The notes: generated by a model not told the origin, from the letters alone. DNA of 52,348 nucleotides from Bacteroidota bacterium (GCA_023425865.1 JAFABV010000048.1:1-52348); one strand, 5' to 3'; positions 1 to 10,008 are shown, numbered from the stretch's first letter. Made by a program: numbers and translations.

Positions 1-127
1 TGAACCTATGCTCGGCTCTCACTGCCTACTGCTTCTTTGACAACAAACCAGAGGCACTGCCTGTGCATGTGGAAAAGACAAGGCAATTGGACCTATTTGC
101 ATACTAATCTTATCCCGAACTCGCGTA
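1..127 (+). repeat. right-end relic of the TIR element family
   Basis: The last 30 or so bases before position 127 (TTTGCATACTAATCTTATCC followed by CGAACTCGCG) match the right terminus of the full elements at 10412, 34002 and 45273. The preceding 90 bases do not align clearly with the interior of those copies, so this is either a divergent family member or only an end relic. Its left end lies outside the window, so no target duplication can be checked. Confidence 0.6.
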
Positions 128-174
128 TATATGAAGAAAAAACACTAATTTTGCAAGCAAATTTTTTGCAAACG

Positions 175-1206
175 ATGAACAATCGAGACTTGACATTAGA
201 TACAACAAAGGGTATTTTAATAATGCTTGTTGTCTTAGGACATTGCATTCAGTTTTCACTGGGTGAAGATTGGGCATCTTCAGGTGAATTCTTTAACAAT
301 GCAGTGTTCAAAACTATATACACTTTTCACATGCCACTATTCATGATGATTAGTGGGTATTTATTTTACAATAGCAACAAAAAGAACTTTAAGACACTGA
401 TTGTTTTAAAATTGAAAGCCATAGGTATTCCTATGCTTTCGTTTGTTCTTCTTTATTGTTCCTATCATTGCCTGACTTTATTACGTCACGGACACATTCT
501 TGAAATGTGTAAGTTTTGCTTAGCAACCATATTTTTAAGCACACCGATGTGGTACTTGTTATCTCTATTGCTTAATATCGCAATTTTTGCAATACTCACA
601 AGACTGGTAAGAAATACAACATTTCAATACGCTGGAATGATTAGTTTGTTTATTATAAGTCTTTTTATTCCCGACTCTATCGTGTTAGGTGTACATAAAT
701 TTATGTTTCCGTTCTTCTGTGTTGGATATATTATAAAGCAGCATGATGTGAATATCTATGCTTGTTCATATAATAAACAGAGATTGAGTATTCTCACCAT
801 CCTTTCAGTTTTGGCTATAATGTGGTTTGATAAAAACACCTATATTTATGTTTCTGGTTTTTGTATTAATGGAGACATAAACCAACTACTCATAGACATC
901 AAAAGAATGGTTATTGCTTTTATCGTATCTTATACATTTATGCAATATGCTCGTATGCTTGTAACATATGATAATCGAATAATTAAACACATTTTGAAAT
1001 TTGGACAAATATCATTATTCATCTACGGCTTTAATGTCGTATTCAATGCCCTTTATACAAAGGCATTGTCGTTTATGTCCTTGAATTTTGAGTTTAATTA
1101 TGTCATTCCTATTATCATTTCATCATGTTTCTTGTTTATCTCACTGCTTCTTTATGAATATTTAGAGAAAAACAAATTTACAAGAATGGCATTCTTAGGA
1201 AAATAA
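175..1206 (+). CDS. acyltransferase family 3 (OafA-like) membrane protein
   Basis: A 343-residue multi-pass membrane protein of the acyltransferase_3 family, which O-acylates cell-surface polysaccharides or other glycans at the inner membrane. The N-terminus (TTKGILIMLVVLGHC) carries the conserved early His in a first membrane helix, and about ten hydrophobic segments follow. The frame is open further upstream to position 37, but that part runs through the repeat end at 98-127, so the ATG at 175 (MNNRDLTLD) is chosen. The gene is strikingly AT-rich compared with all others here, which suggests recent transfer. It stands alone next to an element end and gene debris. The substrate cannot be inferred. 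Confidence 0.85.
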   Translation: MNNRDLTLDTTKGILIMLVVLGHCIQFSLGEDWASSGEFFNNAVFKTIYTFHMPLFMMISGYLFYNSNKKNFKTLIVLKLKAIGIPMLSFVLLYCSYHCLTLLRHGHILEMCKFCLATIFLSTPMWYLLSLLLNIAIFAILTRLVRNTTFQYAGMISLFIISLFIPDSIVLGVHKFMFPFFCVGYIIKQHDVNIYACSYNKQRLSILTILSVLAIMWFDKNTYIYVSGFCINGDINQLLIDIKRMVIAFIVSYTFMQYARMLVTYDNRIIKHILKFGQISLFIYGFNVVFNALYTKALSFMSLNFEFNYVIPIIISSCFLFISLLLYEYLEKNKFTRMAFLGK

Positions 1207-1271
1207 AAAGAGCCTTATCTGAGTTTATGCTCTATGATACGGCACATTTCGTTTACTCGCTTCGCACTAAT

Positions 1272-1530
1272 TTATGAAACAATGTTTCCGTTTGCATCTG
1301 TTGTTTCTGCAAGTGCATAGCCTTCTGATGATTTAGTTTGCGTATAAACATTATAATTACTGCCCAATGGCTCCCACTTTAACATATCTAAATATGTTTA
1401 TGTAATTCCAATTGCTGCCGCCTTTGTAACCCAAGATACGCCACCGATGATAACATCACTATTTATATTATTTACTTGCCCTCATACTGTCCATCTATTG
1501 CTTTTATCGCACAGCAATAGTAAAGTATCA
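1272..1530 (-). pseudogene. broken small gene, C-terminal debris
   Basis: Reading leftwards, coding-looking stretches occur with interruptions: a segment ending AIDGQYEGK-stop, then in another frame NSDVIIGGVSWVTKAAAIGI-stop, and after that stop in the same frame MLKWEPLGSNYNVYT running to ANGNIVS-stop at 1272. The Gly/Ala-rich hydrophobic stretch recalls small secreted or bacteriocin-like peptides, but I do not recognise the family. At least one frameshift and one internal stop are needed to join the pieces, hence the pseudogene call. Confidence 0.35.
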
Positions 1531-1560
1531 CTTCCTCTTGTCAACAGGCAAGAGGAAGTG
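1529..1560 (-). terminator. stem-loop after GHL10 gene
   Basis: A perfect 12-bp stem (CACTTCCTCTTG / CAAGAGGAAGTG) with an 8-base loop lies 4 bases past the stop codon of the minus-strand operon. Only a weak T-rich tail follows, so it may be a terminator or an mRNA-stabilising 3' hairpin. Confidence 0.65.
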
Positions 1561-1564
1561 AGAA

Positions 1565-3037
1565 TCAATAAGTGACACCCTTAGAGAGTTGGCTCTCGGC
1601 GTTATCGCTCTTGTTGACAGCAGTAACGAAGTATGTGCCTCGCTGTGGAAGGGTAAATGAGGTGTTGGCAGTAACGGCCATGAGAGTGGCTGTTTTGTCA
1701 GTACCATTGCCCAGATAGACAGCATAGTAAGCTCCATTCACATCGCCCCATGAAAGTCTGGAGCCCGAGATGGTCAAGTTGGTGGGGGCAGATGGTGGAG
1801 TGGCCTGATACTTGCCCAGGAAGGGGATGACCGCTGGCTTGGCATAAAAGCGATCAATGACGCTAAGTACGTCGGCACTGTTCTTCTTTAGGCTGTTGGC
1901 ACTGTAAAGTACGCTACCCCTCACCGTATTGTTGGTTGCCGCAAGACTCATCTCTGTAGACAACTGGGCATTCGTAGCGAAATCAGCGCCTTGTGTGCTG
2001 TCACCGAATCGATAGACACCATAGCCTATCATGAGCGCATTCTTCTGGGCCGCGTTCTGCGTCCACCAGCTCAAGCGACTCTGGAAGGTGCTGGCGTTGT
2101 AGTATAGTTGTGGGATAATAATCTCTGTCCATGAGCTTCGCGACCAATTGGCCACATCAGCATACAGCTGATTAAGATTGTACTCGTTATTGCCCGATGG
2201 CGACACGGAGAACACAACTTGTGGCCTGATGCTTTGGATTGCCTCGTGAATGCCTTTGATCACTTTATTCACATTACCGATACGGAAGGTTGTGATACTG
2301 TTGTAATCACCGCCGTAGAGCTTGTACTCCGCGTCATCGTTCATCGACTCGCCAGTGTCGAGTGCCGGATAAAAGTAGTCATCCATATGGATACCATCGA
2401 CCTCGTATTTCGATACGATGTCCTTCACAATGTCGATTATACGTTGTTGGACAGATGGAAGCGCAGGATTATAGATTCGGATTTTGTTGTAGTCCTTTAC
2501 CATAGACGCCGGGATTCGGGCATCAAGGGCGGGGAAAGATGCGGTGGCACCAGAGCGGGTGGCAATGCGGTAGGGATTGATCCAAGCATGAAAGGCCAGA
2601 CCTCGCTTATGTGCTTCATCAATCATGAATTTCAGCACATTGTAGCCTGGATTGCCGTTGGTGGTTCCCGTGAGTACCTTAGCCCACGGCTCATAAGGCG
2701 AATCGTAGAAGGCATCGGCCATACCACGAACCTGTACAAACACAGCATTAATGTTATGCTTGACAAAGAGGTCGAGATAGCTTGTGTATTCCTGTTTCTG
2801 CGTGGTGACATCGGTACTCTGGGGCCAGTCGATGCCCCATACCGTCGCCATCCATACGCCCCTGAGTTCCTTGGCAGGTAGAGTGATGGATGTAGGGTTG
2901 GTGGGAGGAGTTACAGACGTAGTGTCTTTAGTAGGCGGTGGTGTGACAGTAGTCACATCATCATCGTCGCCACCCCCACAGGCAGCCAGCAAAAGGATGA
3001 CCGTGAGAATGGATGCGGATATTTTCCATTTTTTCAT
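1565..3037 (-). CDS. GHL10 (DUF187) family glycosidase lipoprotein, DigH/YddW-like
   Basis: A 490-residue lipoprotein with lipobox LLLAAC (Cys20) followed by an acidic GGGDDDD surface-export-like motif and a Thr/Pro-rich linker. The glycosidase-like barrel starts near residue 58 (RGVWMATVWGIDWP) and contains the family's acidic motif VDGIHMDDYFYP around residues 213-224. A C-terminal fibronectin-III-like domain begins near PSAPTNLTISG. E. coli DigH (YddW), the characterised member, cleaves denuded peptidoglycan glycan strands, so a glycan-strand hydrolase at the cell surface is the best guess. It is the last gene of the SusC/SusD operon, 109 bases after the preceding stop. The exact substrate is inferred, not visible. 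Confidence 0.85.
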   Translation of the reverse strand: MKKWKISASILTVILLLAACGGGDDDDVTTVTPPPTKDTTSVTPPTNPTSITLPAKELRGVWMATVWGIDWPQSTDVTTQKQEYTSYLDLFVKHNINAVFVQVRGMADAFYDSPYEPWAKVLTGTTNGNPGYNVLKFMIDEAHKRGLAFHAWINPYRIATRSGATASFPALDARIPASMVKDYNKIRIYNPALPSVQQRIIDIVKDIVSKYEVDGIHMDDYFYPALDTGESMNDDAEYKLYGGDYNSITTFRIGNVNKVIKGIHEAIQSIRPQVVFSVSPSGNNEYNLNQLYADVANWSRSSWTEIIIPQLYYNASTFQSRLSWWTQNAAQKNALMIGYGVYRFGDSTQGADFATNAQLSTEMSLAATNNTVRGSVLYSANSLKKNSADVLSVIDRFYAKPAVIPFLGKYQATPPSAPTNLTISGSRLSWGDVNGAYYAVYLGNGTDKTATLMAVTANTSFTLPQRGTYFVTAVNKSDNAESQLSKGVTY

Positions 3038-3146
3038 GTTCAGGTGTAGTCTTTTATTTGTTATGCAGTATGAAAGTCAATTCTGGCCCCCGCCTATAGG
3101 CAGGGACCAGACCCCTATTTATTTAAGGTATAGAAATGGTAGTGTA

Positions 3147-4574
3147 TCAGTCTTCAACCTCTTTCTTCACCGGCAACTTAGCAATACTGAATCCGGAGCC
3201 GGCACGCGAAGCGTAGAGATAAAGGTATGCGTCGTTTCCGTTATCATCTTTTTCTATATAGTAGTTGGTTGAAACGGCTGGGGCAGCATTACCTGACCCA
3301 CTGAGGTATAATGTGTATACGGGGCTATGGTCAGAACCTTCGGCAAACTTCTCAAGTGCTTCCTGCACGGTGCTGCCCTTAGATATGTCAAAGAGATATA
3401 TTCCTGGCACAGCTGTGCTGGCTCCACCCAGTCCAGCAGGACACACCATGAGGTAGCGTGACTGGTTGAACGTGAACACACGTGCTCCTTCAGCCTCTAT
3501 GGGCAGATAGTCGCGACTGAGTTTATACTTGGGGTTAAGCTCTTCATCTGTGAGCCACAAACCAGTGCGTACACCGCACCATAGGTAGTCGTTAGATTCC
3601 TTAGCCTTGTAGATGGTCGTGAAGGCTGTTACGTTGGCATTGGATGTAATAACCTTTGGGTCAGAGATGGTCTTGTATGCTGTTACCGTAAAGCGTGTCA
3701 CTTCTGTAGAGCCGTTATCGGCAAAATAGAGATAGCCATTACCATTAGCATCGAGGTTAATCGACATATTATCACCATGACGTGCCCCAGCTCCGGGAAT
3801 AGTTGATACGTTGATATTAGCAATGTTCTCAGGCACCGATGTAGGTGTTTCGTAGTAGTATACCTTCAAGGGAGAGGCGGGAGCACCGGAAAGATTGGTA
3901 AGATAGATATGGCCGTTGACGAGCGCACCCAAATTGTAAGCGAAGGTTCCTCCCGATACTCCAGTGAGATCAAGAGAAAGGGGCTTGATGGTGCCCGCCA
4001 TCAGGTCAGAAACCTTTAACAGATGAGGGCCGGTAGCTGCACGCGACACTACAAGTACATACTCCCCGTCGAAGTCGCCGCCACGGGTAGCTAAGCCGCC
4101 ATAGTCGGCGTACATATTTCCGGTGTTAACCGAGAAGTCGGCCATAGTGGCGGCCTCGTAATCAGCACCGTACACCGGTATACGCTTGCGTACGTCCATA
4201 AAATAATCTTTATAACGATTGTGATTAATTACCCTAAGAAGAAGTGTCTTGTGGGTGTCTTCTTCGTCCATGCTGAAGTCGAAAACACTGTCTTTTAGAG
4301 CGGCACCATCCGAGACGGTGGCAGATACGCGAAGACTTGAGAAGTTTGTACTCAAGTCGAGGCGCGGAAACTTGATGGTCTTAGCGTCTTCGTCGATCGT
4401 TCCAATGACGGTCTGATCTCCATTGGCACCAGCATTAATGATTTTGATAGAAAGCAGGTCAGTGTCGTATGGAGAAACGACAGCTGATGGATAATCATCG
4501 GCGCACCCCGTCAAGAAAAGGCCTGTCGCCAATATGGCGGTGAGCCGTCCTATGTTCTTTATCATATATTTCAT
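3147..4574 (-). CDS. PUL-associated surface lipoprotein, DUF5018/DUF4623-like beta-propeller
   Basis: A 475-residue lipoprotein (lipobox FLTGC, Cys24) between SusD and the glycosidase. The first 110 residues after the Cys form an immunoglobulin-like domain of the DUF5018 kind (DTDLLSIKIINAG). The remainder has repeated strand-turn patterns (DFDGEYVLVVSR, NGNGYLYFADNG, NDAYLYLYASR) suggesting a beta-propeller, as in DUF4623 proteins of other Bacteroidetes PULs. A longer frame opens at 4601, but MKYMIKNIGRL at 4574 gives a normal lipoprotein signal. Likely role: surface glycan binding with SusD. The assignment to DUF4623 comes from memory of the family and is only moderately sure. Confidence 0.7.
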   Translation of the reverse strand: MKYMIKNIGRLTAILATGLFLTGCADDYPSAVVSPYDTDLLSIKIINAGANGDQTVIGTIDEDAKTIKFPRLDLSTNFSSLRVSATVSDGAALKDSVFDFSMDEEDTHKTLLLRVINHNRYKDYFMDVRKRIPVYGADYEAATMADFSVNTGNMYADYGGLATRGGDFDGEYVLVVSRAATGPHLLKVSDLMAGTIKPLSLDLTGVSGGTFAYNLGALVNGHIYLTNLSGAPASPLKVYYYETPTSVPENIANINVSTIPGAGARHGDNMSINLDANGNGYLYFADNGSTEVTRFTVTAYKTISDPKVITSNANVTAFTTIYKAKESNDYLWCGVRTGLWLTDEELNPKYKLSRDYLPIEAEGARVFTFNQSRYLMVCPAGLGGASTAVPGIYLFDISKGSTVQEALEKFAEGSDHSPVYTLYLSGSGNAAPAVSTNYYIEKDDNGNDAYLYLYASRAGSGFSIAKLPVKKEVED

Positions 4575-4607
4575 GATTGCAATCGAATTAATTGGTTTCA
4601 ATAAATA

Positions 4608-6470
4608 TTAATTGTTAGCGGAAGGCCACCCCTCGGTCTGTGACAGTGTATAACCCTTATTGGCATAGTCTGTTATCTGATTAAAACCAATGGGGCAAAG
4701 ATATGGATTCACATTGGGGATATTGAGGAACGGCAGGCGCCCTTTATTCTCAGCAGGATAGAAGAAACCTACCATTTGCGCACCATTTTTGCCGTCGTAG
4801 GTAACAAGTGTCCCTTTACTATTAACGACACGGAGCTTGCCCACGTTGGCAGACTTCAAGTCATTTGGCGCATCAACAGGGAAATTCACCCAAGTACCTT
4901 TAAGAAGGTCAGGGTTAGCGTCGGTATCCATGTAGCTGAGCTTGCCCCATCGGCGTAAGTCGATAATGCGGGCATATTCGAAGGCGAACTCCATGCGGCG
5001 TTCACGACGAATCTCCCACAACAGCTGCGATACGTCAGCATCGCGGTCGGGGTCATTATCGAGGTTATTGATATCCATGGCAGCAGTCTTTTTCACGCCT
5101 AAGGCCACGGCAGTGGCATCGAGAGGACGGTTGCGAATTTTGTTGATAGTGAGGTCGATATCAGCTTGGGTGACAGCAGGCCCACCGAGGGTTGCATATT
5201 CTGCCTTGGCTTCGATCCAGTTGAGCAATACTTCAGCATAGCGCATGACAGGATAGGCTGTCACGTTATTGACGCTCGACATTTCCTGGTCTGGCGTTCC
5301 TCCGGCTGTTTGGAGATAATTGAGTCCGGCACGAGGAATAAACTTCGTGATGTATAGATAGGTGCTCTTGCCATTGGAGGTGGGCTGATTGTAGAACGAA
5401 GCCTCGAAACGCGGGTCTCGGGTCTTGATAAGATTTGACAACGTGAAATCACCGGCATTGGTCACAGTAGACGTCTTATAGTCTTTCCCGTCTATGCAGG
5501 TAAAGGCCTTGATCAAGTCAAGTGTGGGACCTTCCGTACTTGGCGAGTTCATGTTGCAGAGCGAAGCAATGCTATGAGTAACACTCTGGGTTGCGTCATA
5601 CTTACGATAAAATACTACATCCTTGTTGCCACTGAGATCGTTTGACCCAAAGAGCGTACGGAAGTCTGTGACAATGTCATAATGACCACTGCCTATAACC
5701 ATGTTTCCAGCATCGATGGCAAGCTGGAAAAATTTAGCGGCACGAGAGTCATCTTTATAGTAGTATTTTTGCCAGCTACCCTCAAAGAGTGCCCAGCGTG
5801 ATACGTAAGAGGCCACGACATAGCGGTTTACATGTAGTATACCATCGTTGAGGCGGACATTCTGCAAGGCAAAGCTGAAGTCGTTGTACACAGAGTCCAT
5901 CACGTCATTACGCGGAGTGCGATCTTTATAGAGAGCGTCTTTGTCTGTGTTAAGCACCTCGTGGTTATAGTAGGGAATATCGCCAAAGACATTTACAAGT
6001 CGGGCATACTCCAAGGCACGGAAGAAACGGCCAATGCCTAACCAATGGTTATAACTCTCAGTGGAGAGCAGTCCCTGCATGCGTTGCTCAATGCGGTCAA
6101 TCATGACATTGGCCTTGCGCACCCAAGCAAAATTCCAGGTAGGGCCAGCATACAGGCTCTGCCAACTGGCACTCAGCGAGTTGCTGCCAAGTGAGGTGGG
6201 CACAGAGCGTTGGAATTGTATCTGGGAAGAGAAGTTCACCACATCGTCGCTGAAGATGTATTGCATAGGAGCATACTCAGTGGTCCAGCCGGTGCCATAG
6301 CCTGGGAAAAAATATACATAGAAGGCATTGGAGTAAAGTCTTACCTTGTCTTCATTGGTCCAATAAGATTCGTCCTCTACGGTTGCCTGAGACGGACGGT
6401 CAAGCACATCACTGCAACCAGTGCAGAGAAGTGTCCCTGAAAGTGCTAAAAGGAAAACATATTTTTTCAT
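4608..6470 (-). CDS. SusD/RagB family nutrient-binding outer-membrane lipoprotein
   Basis: A 620-residue SusD homologue. It has a lipobox (LLCTGC, Cys19), the typical start DVLDRPSQATVEDESYWTNE, a TPR-containing body (SASWQSLYAGPTWNFAWVRK) and the C-terminal RagB/SusD signature with RRERRMEFAFEYARIIDLRR and GFNQITDYANKGYTLSQ. SusD proteins form the surface lid of a SusC transporter and bind the incoming oligosaccharide or peptide. It lies 14 bases downstream of the SusC stop and 33 bases upstream of the next lipoprotein, consistent with one transcript. Length is somewhat above the family average but normal for PUL SusDs. Confidence 0.95.
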   Translation of the reverse strand: MKKYVFLLALSGTLLCTGCSDVLDRPSQATVEDESYWTNEDKVRLYSNAFYVYFFPGYGTGWTTEYAPMQYIFSDDVVNFSSQIQFQRSVPTSLGSNSLSASWQSLYAGPTWNFAWVRKANVMIDRIEQRMQGLLSTESYNHWLGIGRFFRALEYARLVNVFGDIPYYNHEVLNTDKDALYKDRTPRNDVMDSVYNDFSFALQNVRLNDGILHVNRYVVASYVSRWALFEGSWQKYYYKDDSRAAKFFQLAIDAGNMVIGSGHYDIVTDFRTLFGSNDLSGNKDVVFYRKYDATQSVTHSIASLCNMNSPSTEGPTLDLIKAFTCIDGKDYKTSTVTNAGDFTLSNLIKTRDPRFEASFYNQPTSNGKSTYLYITKFIPRAGLNYLQTAGGTPDQEMSSVNNVTAYPVMRYAEVLLNWIEAKAEYATLGGPAVTQADIDLTINKIRNRPLDATAVALGVKKTAAMDINNLDNDPDRDADVSQLLWEIRRERRMEFAFEYARIIDLRRWGKLSYMDTDANPDLLKGTWVNFPVDAPNDLKSANVGKLRVVNSKGTLVTYDGKNGAQMVGFFYPAENKGRLPFLNIPNVNPYLCPIGFNQITDYANKGYTLSQTEGWPSANN

Positions 6471-6484
6471 ATGGATATCATCGA

Positions 6485-9400
6485 TTAAAATGTGACTTGT
6501 ACGCCAAAAGACACCGATTTGAAGGTTGGTGTTCCTGTGCCGGTACGTGAAAGGTTATAACTGGAACTGAACATCGAGTAGCCTGAAATGGCTTCTGGAT
6601 CAATGGGCAGTCCACGCAGATGGTCGAATGTAAAGAAGTTCTCGAGCGACACATATATGCGGGCTTTGGTTAAGAACGCATATCTGAGCCATTTCTCTGG
6701 GAAAGAGTAACCTACGTTGATATTCTTGATACGAAGGTATGCCATATTGAGTAGATAGCGACTCTGCACCTGCATACCGAATCCTGTGTTGCTACCTCCC
6801 AAATCCCAAGCACGGGGATAGAAGGCATCGGTACGCTCCTCTGTCCAATAGTCTGTAGCTATTGCCTTGGGCATTGCGCCTTCTTTGGCAAAGTAGCCTG
6901 GTATGGCGAGCTGTCCCGAGCCCCATATCTTACGTTTGCCAATACCTTGGGCAAAGACGCTGATGTCGAAACCCTTGTAATCGGCACCGATGCGGAAGCT
7001 GTATTCGTAGCGAGGCGTTGAGTTGCCTATGACCTGAAGATCACCGTGGTCTCCGTTGGTACGCGAGCCGTCACCGATGAAGCCGTCACCGTTGATGTCG
7101 ACAAACTTCACGTCACCCGGAGCAAACATCAGTTTGTTGTTGTCCTCAAACTGCACTTGGTAAATGGGATAAGCGGTATTCTGCTTATTGGTTGTGCGGG
7201 CGGTGCCTTTATAGATAACGGTGGTCTTTACCAGATTGCCATTGGTATCATATACAAAGTCGTCCTTTTGGAATAGGCGGTCGGTAACATATCCATAAAT
7301 ATCGCCATAACGTCGTCCCGTGGAATAGGAGTTATCGATAGAACGGTTTTCCCACGGAGTAGCCCAGTCGGCACCCTTGTCGATGGTGGTAGTCGCGTCA
7401 GACAGAGACACCATAGCGTTGATGCCCAGACCATTGGCGAAACGGTGGTTATAGTCGATGGCGATTTCCCAGCCCTTAGTAGAGAGGTTGCCGTAGTTGC
7501 CACTCGGTGCTCCGTCGCCCAATGTTACCGGCAGGCTCTCGCCAGGAATAATCATGTTGTTGGTCTTGCGTTTGTACCAGTCGAATGTAACACCCAGGGA
7601 GTTGTTGAAGAAGCGCAAATCAGCACCAATATTCAGCGTCTCAATGGTCTGCCAGGTGATGTCATGGTCGGTGATGGATGGGGTGCCGAAGTAGGTGCCC
7701 TTAGTTCCACTACCATCAATCCAAGTGCTCTGACCCTCACTCAGAATAGAGCTGTAGAGCGTATTCGACACGGTTTGGTCACCTATACTACCCCATGACA
7801 CCCTCAGCTTACCGAAGCTAAGCACAGTCTCGAGTGGTTTCATAAAGTTCTCGCTGGTGAATATCCATCCGGCTGATGCCGAGGGGAACCATTTCCATCT
7901 GAGATCGGACGGAAACTTAGATGAGCCATCACGACGTAAGTTTACCTCAGCCAGGTACTTATCCATATAAGCGTAATTGATTCGGCCGAAGTAACCCAAC
8001 TGTGCTTCCCAGTTCTGGTTGCCCGACGCGAATTGTTCTCCCGATGCCAACGAGAACTGCGGATTCTCCAGATCAATGAGGCCGGTCTTCTGGGCCGTGT
8101 GCGACCGCCATTTCAGAGTGACACGGTTAAAACCTAACATGAACTTGAATGCATTGGAACTGTTTGGGCCTAATTTCAAGTTGTAGGTAGAATAAGCGTT
8201 AAACGTATTGCGGTCGGCATTATAATTATAATACTGCACATAGCTCGTAGACACGTTAGAATAATAGCTCTGAACAGGGAACATGTAGGCGGGAATACCA
8301 CCTTCGTCTACAATCTGTCCAGTCTGCTCATCGACATACACCTGCAGTCCGTTTCTGGTCCACGCCGTAGGCGAATACCATGTTTGTCCACCAGTATAGG
8401 CGATGGCCGACGAGTTCGTGGTGTTTTCTTGGCGGTCGTAGGTGTAATCGAACTTCAGGTCCCAGTTCTTGGTAAAGTTCAGGGTAAATCCCAAATTCAC
8501 ATTATAATATTTGTTCTCCAAGTTGTCGGTATTCGCTTGTGCCACCTCTGCTACTGGATCACGTAGTACATTCCCGTTCTCGGTGACACCCATAGGCATA
8601 AGGGCACTCCATCGATAAAGATAGAGCCAGGGGTCAGCTGTGGTGGTGCCCACACCGGGATAACGCTTGTTACGGTTGGAGTAGAGAGAGCTTCCGCGGA
8701 CAGATAGATACTTGTTAATCTCGGATACTAAACTTAGGGAGGCATTATAGCGTTTGAAGTCGTCGTGGCGGGCGGCCTTCATCATGCCAGATTGGTTGAG
8801 CAGACCCAAGCCAACATTATATGAGGTCTTGCCCGAGCGGCCATCGACCGACAAGTTATGGCTTTGGTAAGGCGACCAGTCTCGTATCATGGCCTTCACT
8901 CCATCATAAATGCGATAACCATATTTGTTCACTCCATCAAAAAACCAGTCGCGGCCATAGACTACCGGGTCGTTATAATCCACTGTACTACCCCACTTTT
9001 GCTGCCACTCCTCAATTTTTAGAAGCGACTCATCGGACACTCGCCAGAAACCACCGGCAGGCATAGGGTCTCCACGGTTGATTTGTGCGTCTACAGTGTA
9101 GCGCAGACCGTCAATACCACCCATCTCGATATTCTTTGCCACATGCTGCCAGGCGAAGTTGTTGGTATAACTCACTTCGAACTTATCGCTGTGAGAACCC
9201 TTCTTCGTGGTGATGAGCACTACGCCGAAGGCGGCCTTGGCGCCATAGATAGAAGCCGAGGCTGCGTCTTTCAGAATAGATATAGACTCGATATCATTGG
9301 GGTTAACGAGCTGTAGGCTCGGAATTTCAACATTGTCGAGGAGGATGAGAGGTGAACTGCTTCCGTTGATGGAGCCAATCTGTCCACGGATTTTGATGAG

Positions 9401-9988
9401 TGCGTCGGATCCAACCTCACCCGATGCCACACGGATATTCAAACCCGGAATCGCACCCTGAAGGTCACGCCCCACATCTGCTACAGGACGACTCGAAAGG
9501 GTTTTGTTGATGTCAACCGATGCAACGGCCCCAGTAAGATTCGCCTTACGCTGCGTGCCGTATCCCACCACCACAACTTCGTTGAGTACCTTTTGGTCTT
9601 CGTGCAATACAATACTCATTGACTTGGTGGCGCGTACAACTTCACGCTTGAAACCCACATACGAAAATATGAGATTGGCCCCGCGACGTGTCAGTTTTAT
9701 CGAGAACCGACCGTCCATGTCTGTTACTACACCGTTTTGCGCTCCCTCCTCGCTGACACTCACGCCAACGAGTGGTTCGCCTTTACTGTCGGTAACAACG
9801 CCATTTACACTACGTTCGTCCTGAGCCACGATAGGACTTGTCTCGTGAGTACTGGCCAAGGTACCCATGCCGCTGGATGCAACAGCAGATAGCGGAATTC
9901 CTAAAGCCAGGATACAAAGTGACTTCCTAATTAGATCACTATACTTCCATAAATGGCAAGGTAGATTTTTAATTAGATTATTATCCAT
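6485..9988 (-). CDS. SusC/RagA family TonB-linked outer-membrane transporter
   Basis: A 1167-residue SusC-type transporter. After a long N-terminus with a signal segment (RKSLCILALGIPLSAVAS) comes a carboxypeptidase-D-like regulatory domain (VNGVVTDSKGEPLVGVSV), the TonB-box region (EVVVVGYGTQ), the plug (PLILLDNVEIPSL, ILKDAASASIYGAKAAFGVV) and a 22-strand barrel ending TFKSVSFGVQVTF with the terminal Phe. It works with the SusD downstream to import large ligands using TonB energy. First gene of the operon; a 7-bp stem-loop sits in its leader at 10009-10042. No sigma/anti-sigma or hybrid sensor gene accompanies it, so its regulation is not local. Confidence 0.95.
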   Translation of the reverse strand: MDNNLIKNLPCHLWKYSDLIRKSLCILALGIPLSAVASSGMGTLASTHETSPIVAQDERSVNGVVTDSKGEPLVGVSVSEEGAQNGVVTDMDGRFSIKLTRRGANLIFSYVGFKREVVRATKSMSIVLHEDQKVLNEVVVVGYGTQRKANLTGAVASVDINKTLSSRPVADVGRDLQGAIPGLNIRVASGEVGSDALIKIRGQIGSINGSSSPLILLDNVEIPSLQLVNPNDIESISILKDAASASIYGAKAAFGVVLITTKKGSHSDKFEVSYTNNFAWQHVAKNIEMGGIDGLRYTVDAQINRGDPMPAGGFWRVSDESLLKIEEWQQKWGSTVDYNDPVVYGRDWFFDGVNKYGYRIYDGVKAMIRDWSPYQSHNLSVDGRSGKTSYNVGLGLLNQSGMMKAARHDDFKRYNASLSLVSEINKYLSVRGSSLYSNRNKRYPGVGTTTADPWLYLYRWSALMPMGVTENGNVLRDPVAEVAQANTDNLENKYYNVNLGFTLNFTKNWDLKFDYTYDRQENTTNSSAIAYTGGQTWYSPTAWTRNGLQVYVDEQTGQIVDEGGIPAYMFPVQSYYSNVSTSYVQYYNYNADRNTFNAYSTYNLKLGPNSSNAFKFMLGFNRVTLKWRSHTAQKTGLIDLENPQFSLASGEQFASGNQNWEAQLGYFGRINYAYMDKYLAEVNLRRDGSSKFPSDLRWKWFPSASAGWIFTSENFMKPLETVLSFGKLRVSWGSIGDQTVSNTLYSSILSEGQSTWIDGSGTKGTYFGTPSITDHDITWQTIETLNIGADLRFFNNSLGVTFDWYKRKTNNMIIPGESLPVTLGDGAPSGNYGNLSTKGWEIAIDYNHRFANGLGINAMVSLSDATTTIDKGADWATPWENRSIDNSYSTGRRYGDIYGYVTDRLFQKDDFVYDTNGNLVKTTVIYKGTARTTNKQNTAYPIYQVQFEDNNKLMFAPGDVKFVDINGDGFIGDGSRTNGDHGDLQVIGNSTPRYEYSFRIGADYKGFDISVFAQGIGKRKIWGSGQLAIPGYFAKEGAMPKAIATDYWTEERTDAFYPRAWDLGGSNTGFGMQVQSRYLLNMAYLRIKNINVGYSFPEKWLRYAFLTKARIYVSLENFFTFDHLRGLPIDPEAISGYSMFSSSYNLSRTGTGTPTFKSVSFGVQVTF

Positions 9989-10008
9989 AGTTAATACATA
10001 GGTTCTGG

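Noticed and set aside
37..174. N-terminal extension of the first acyltransferase
   Set aside because: It begins at TTG and reads through the mobile-element terminus; the conserved family start is at 175.
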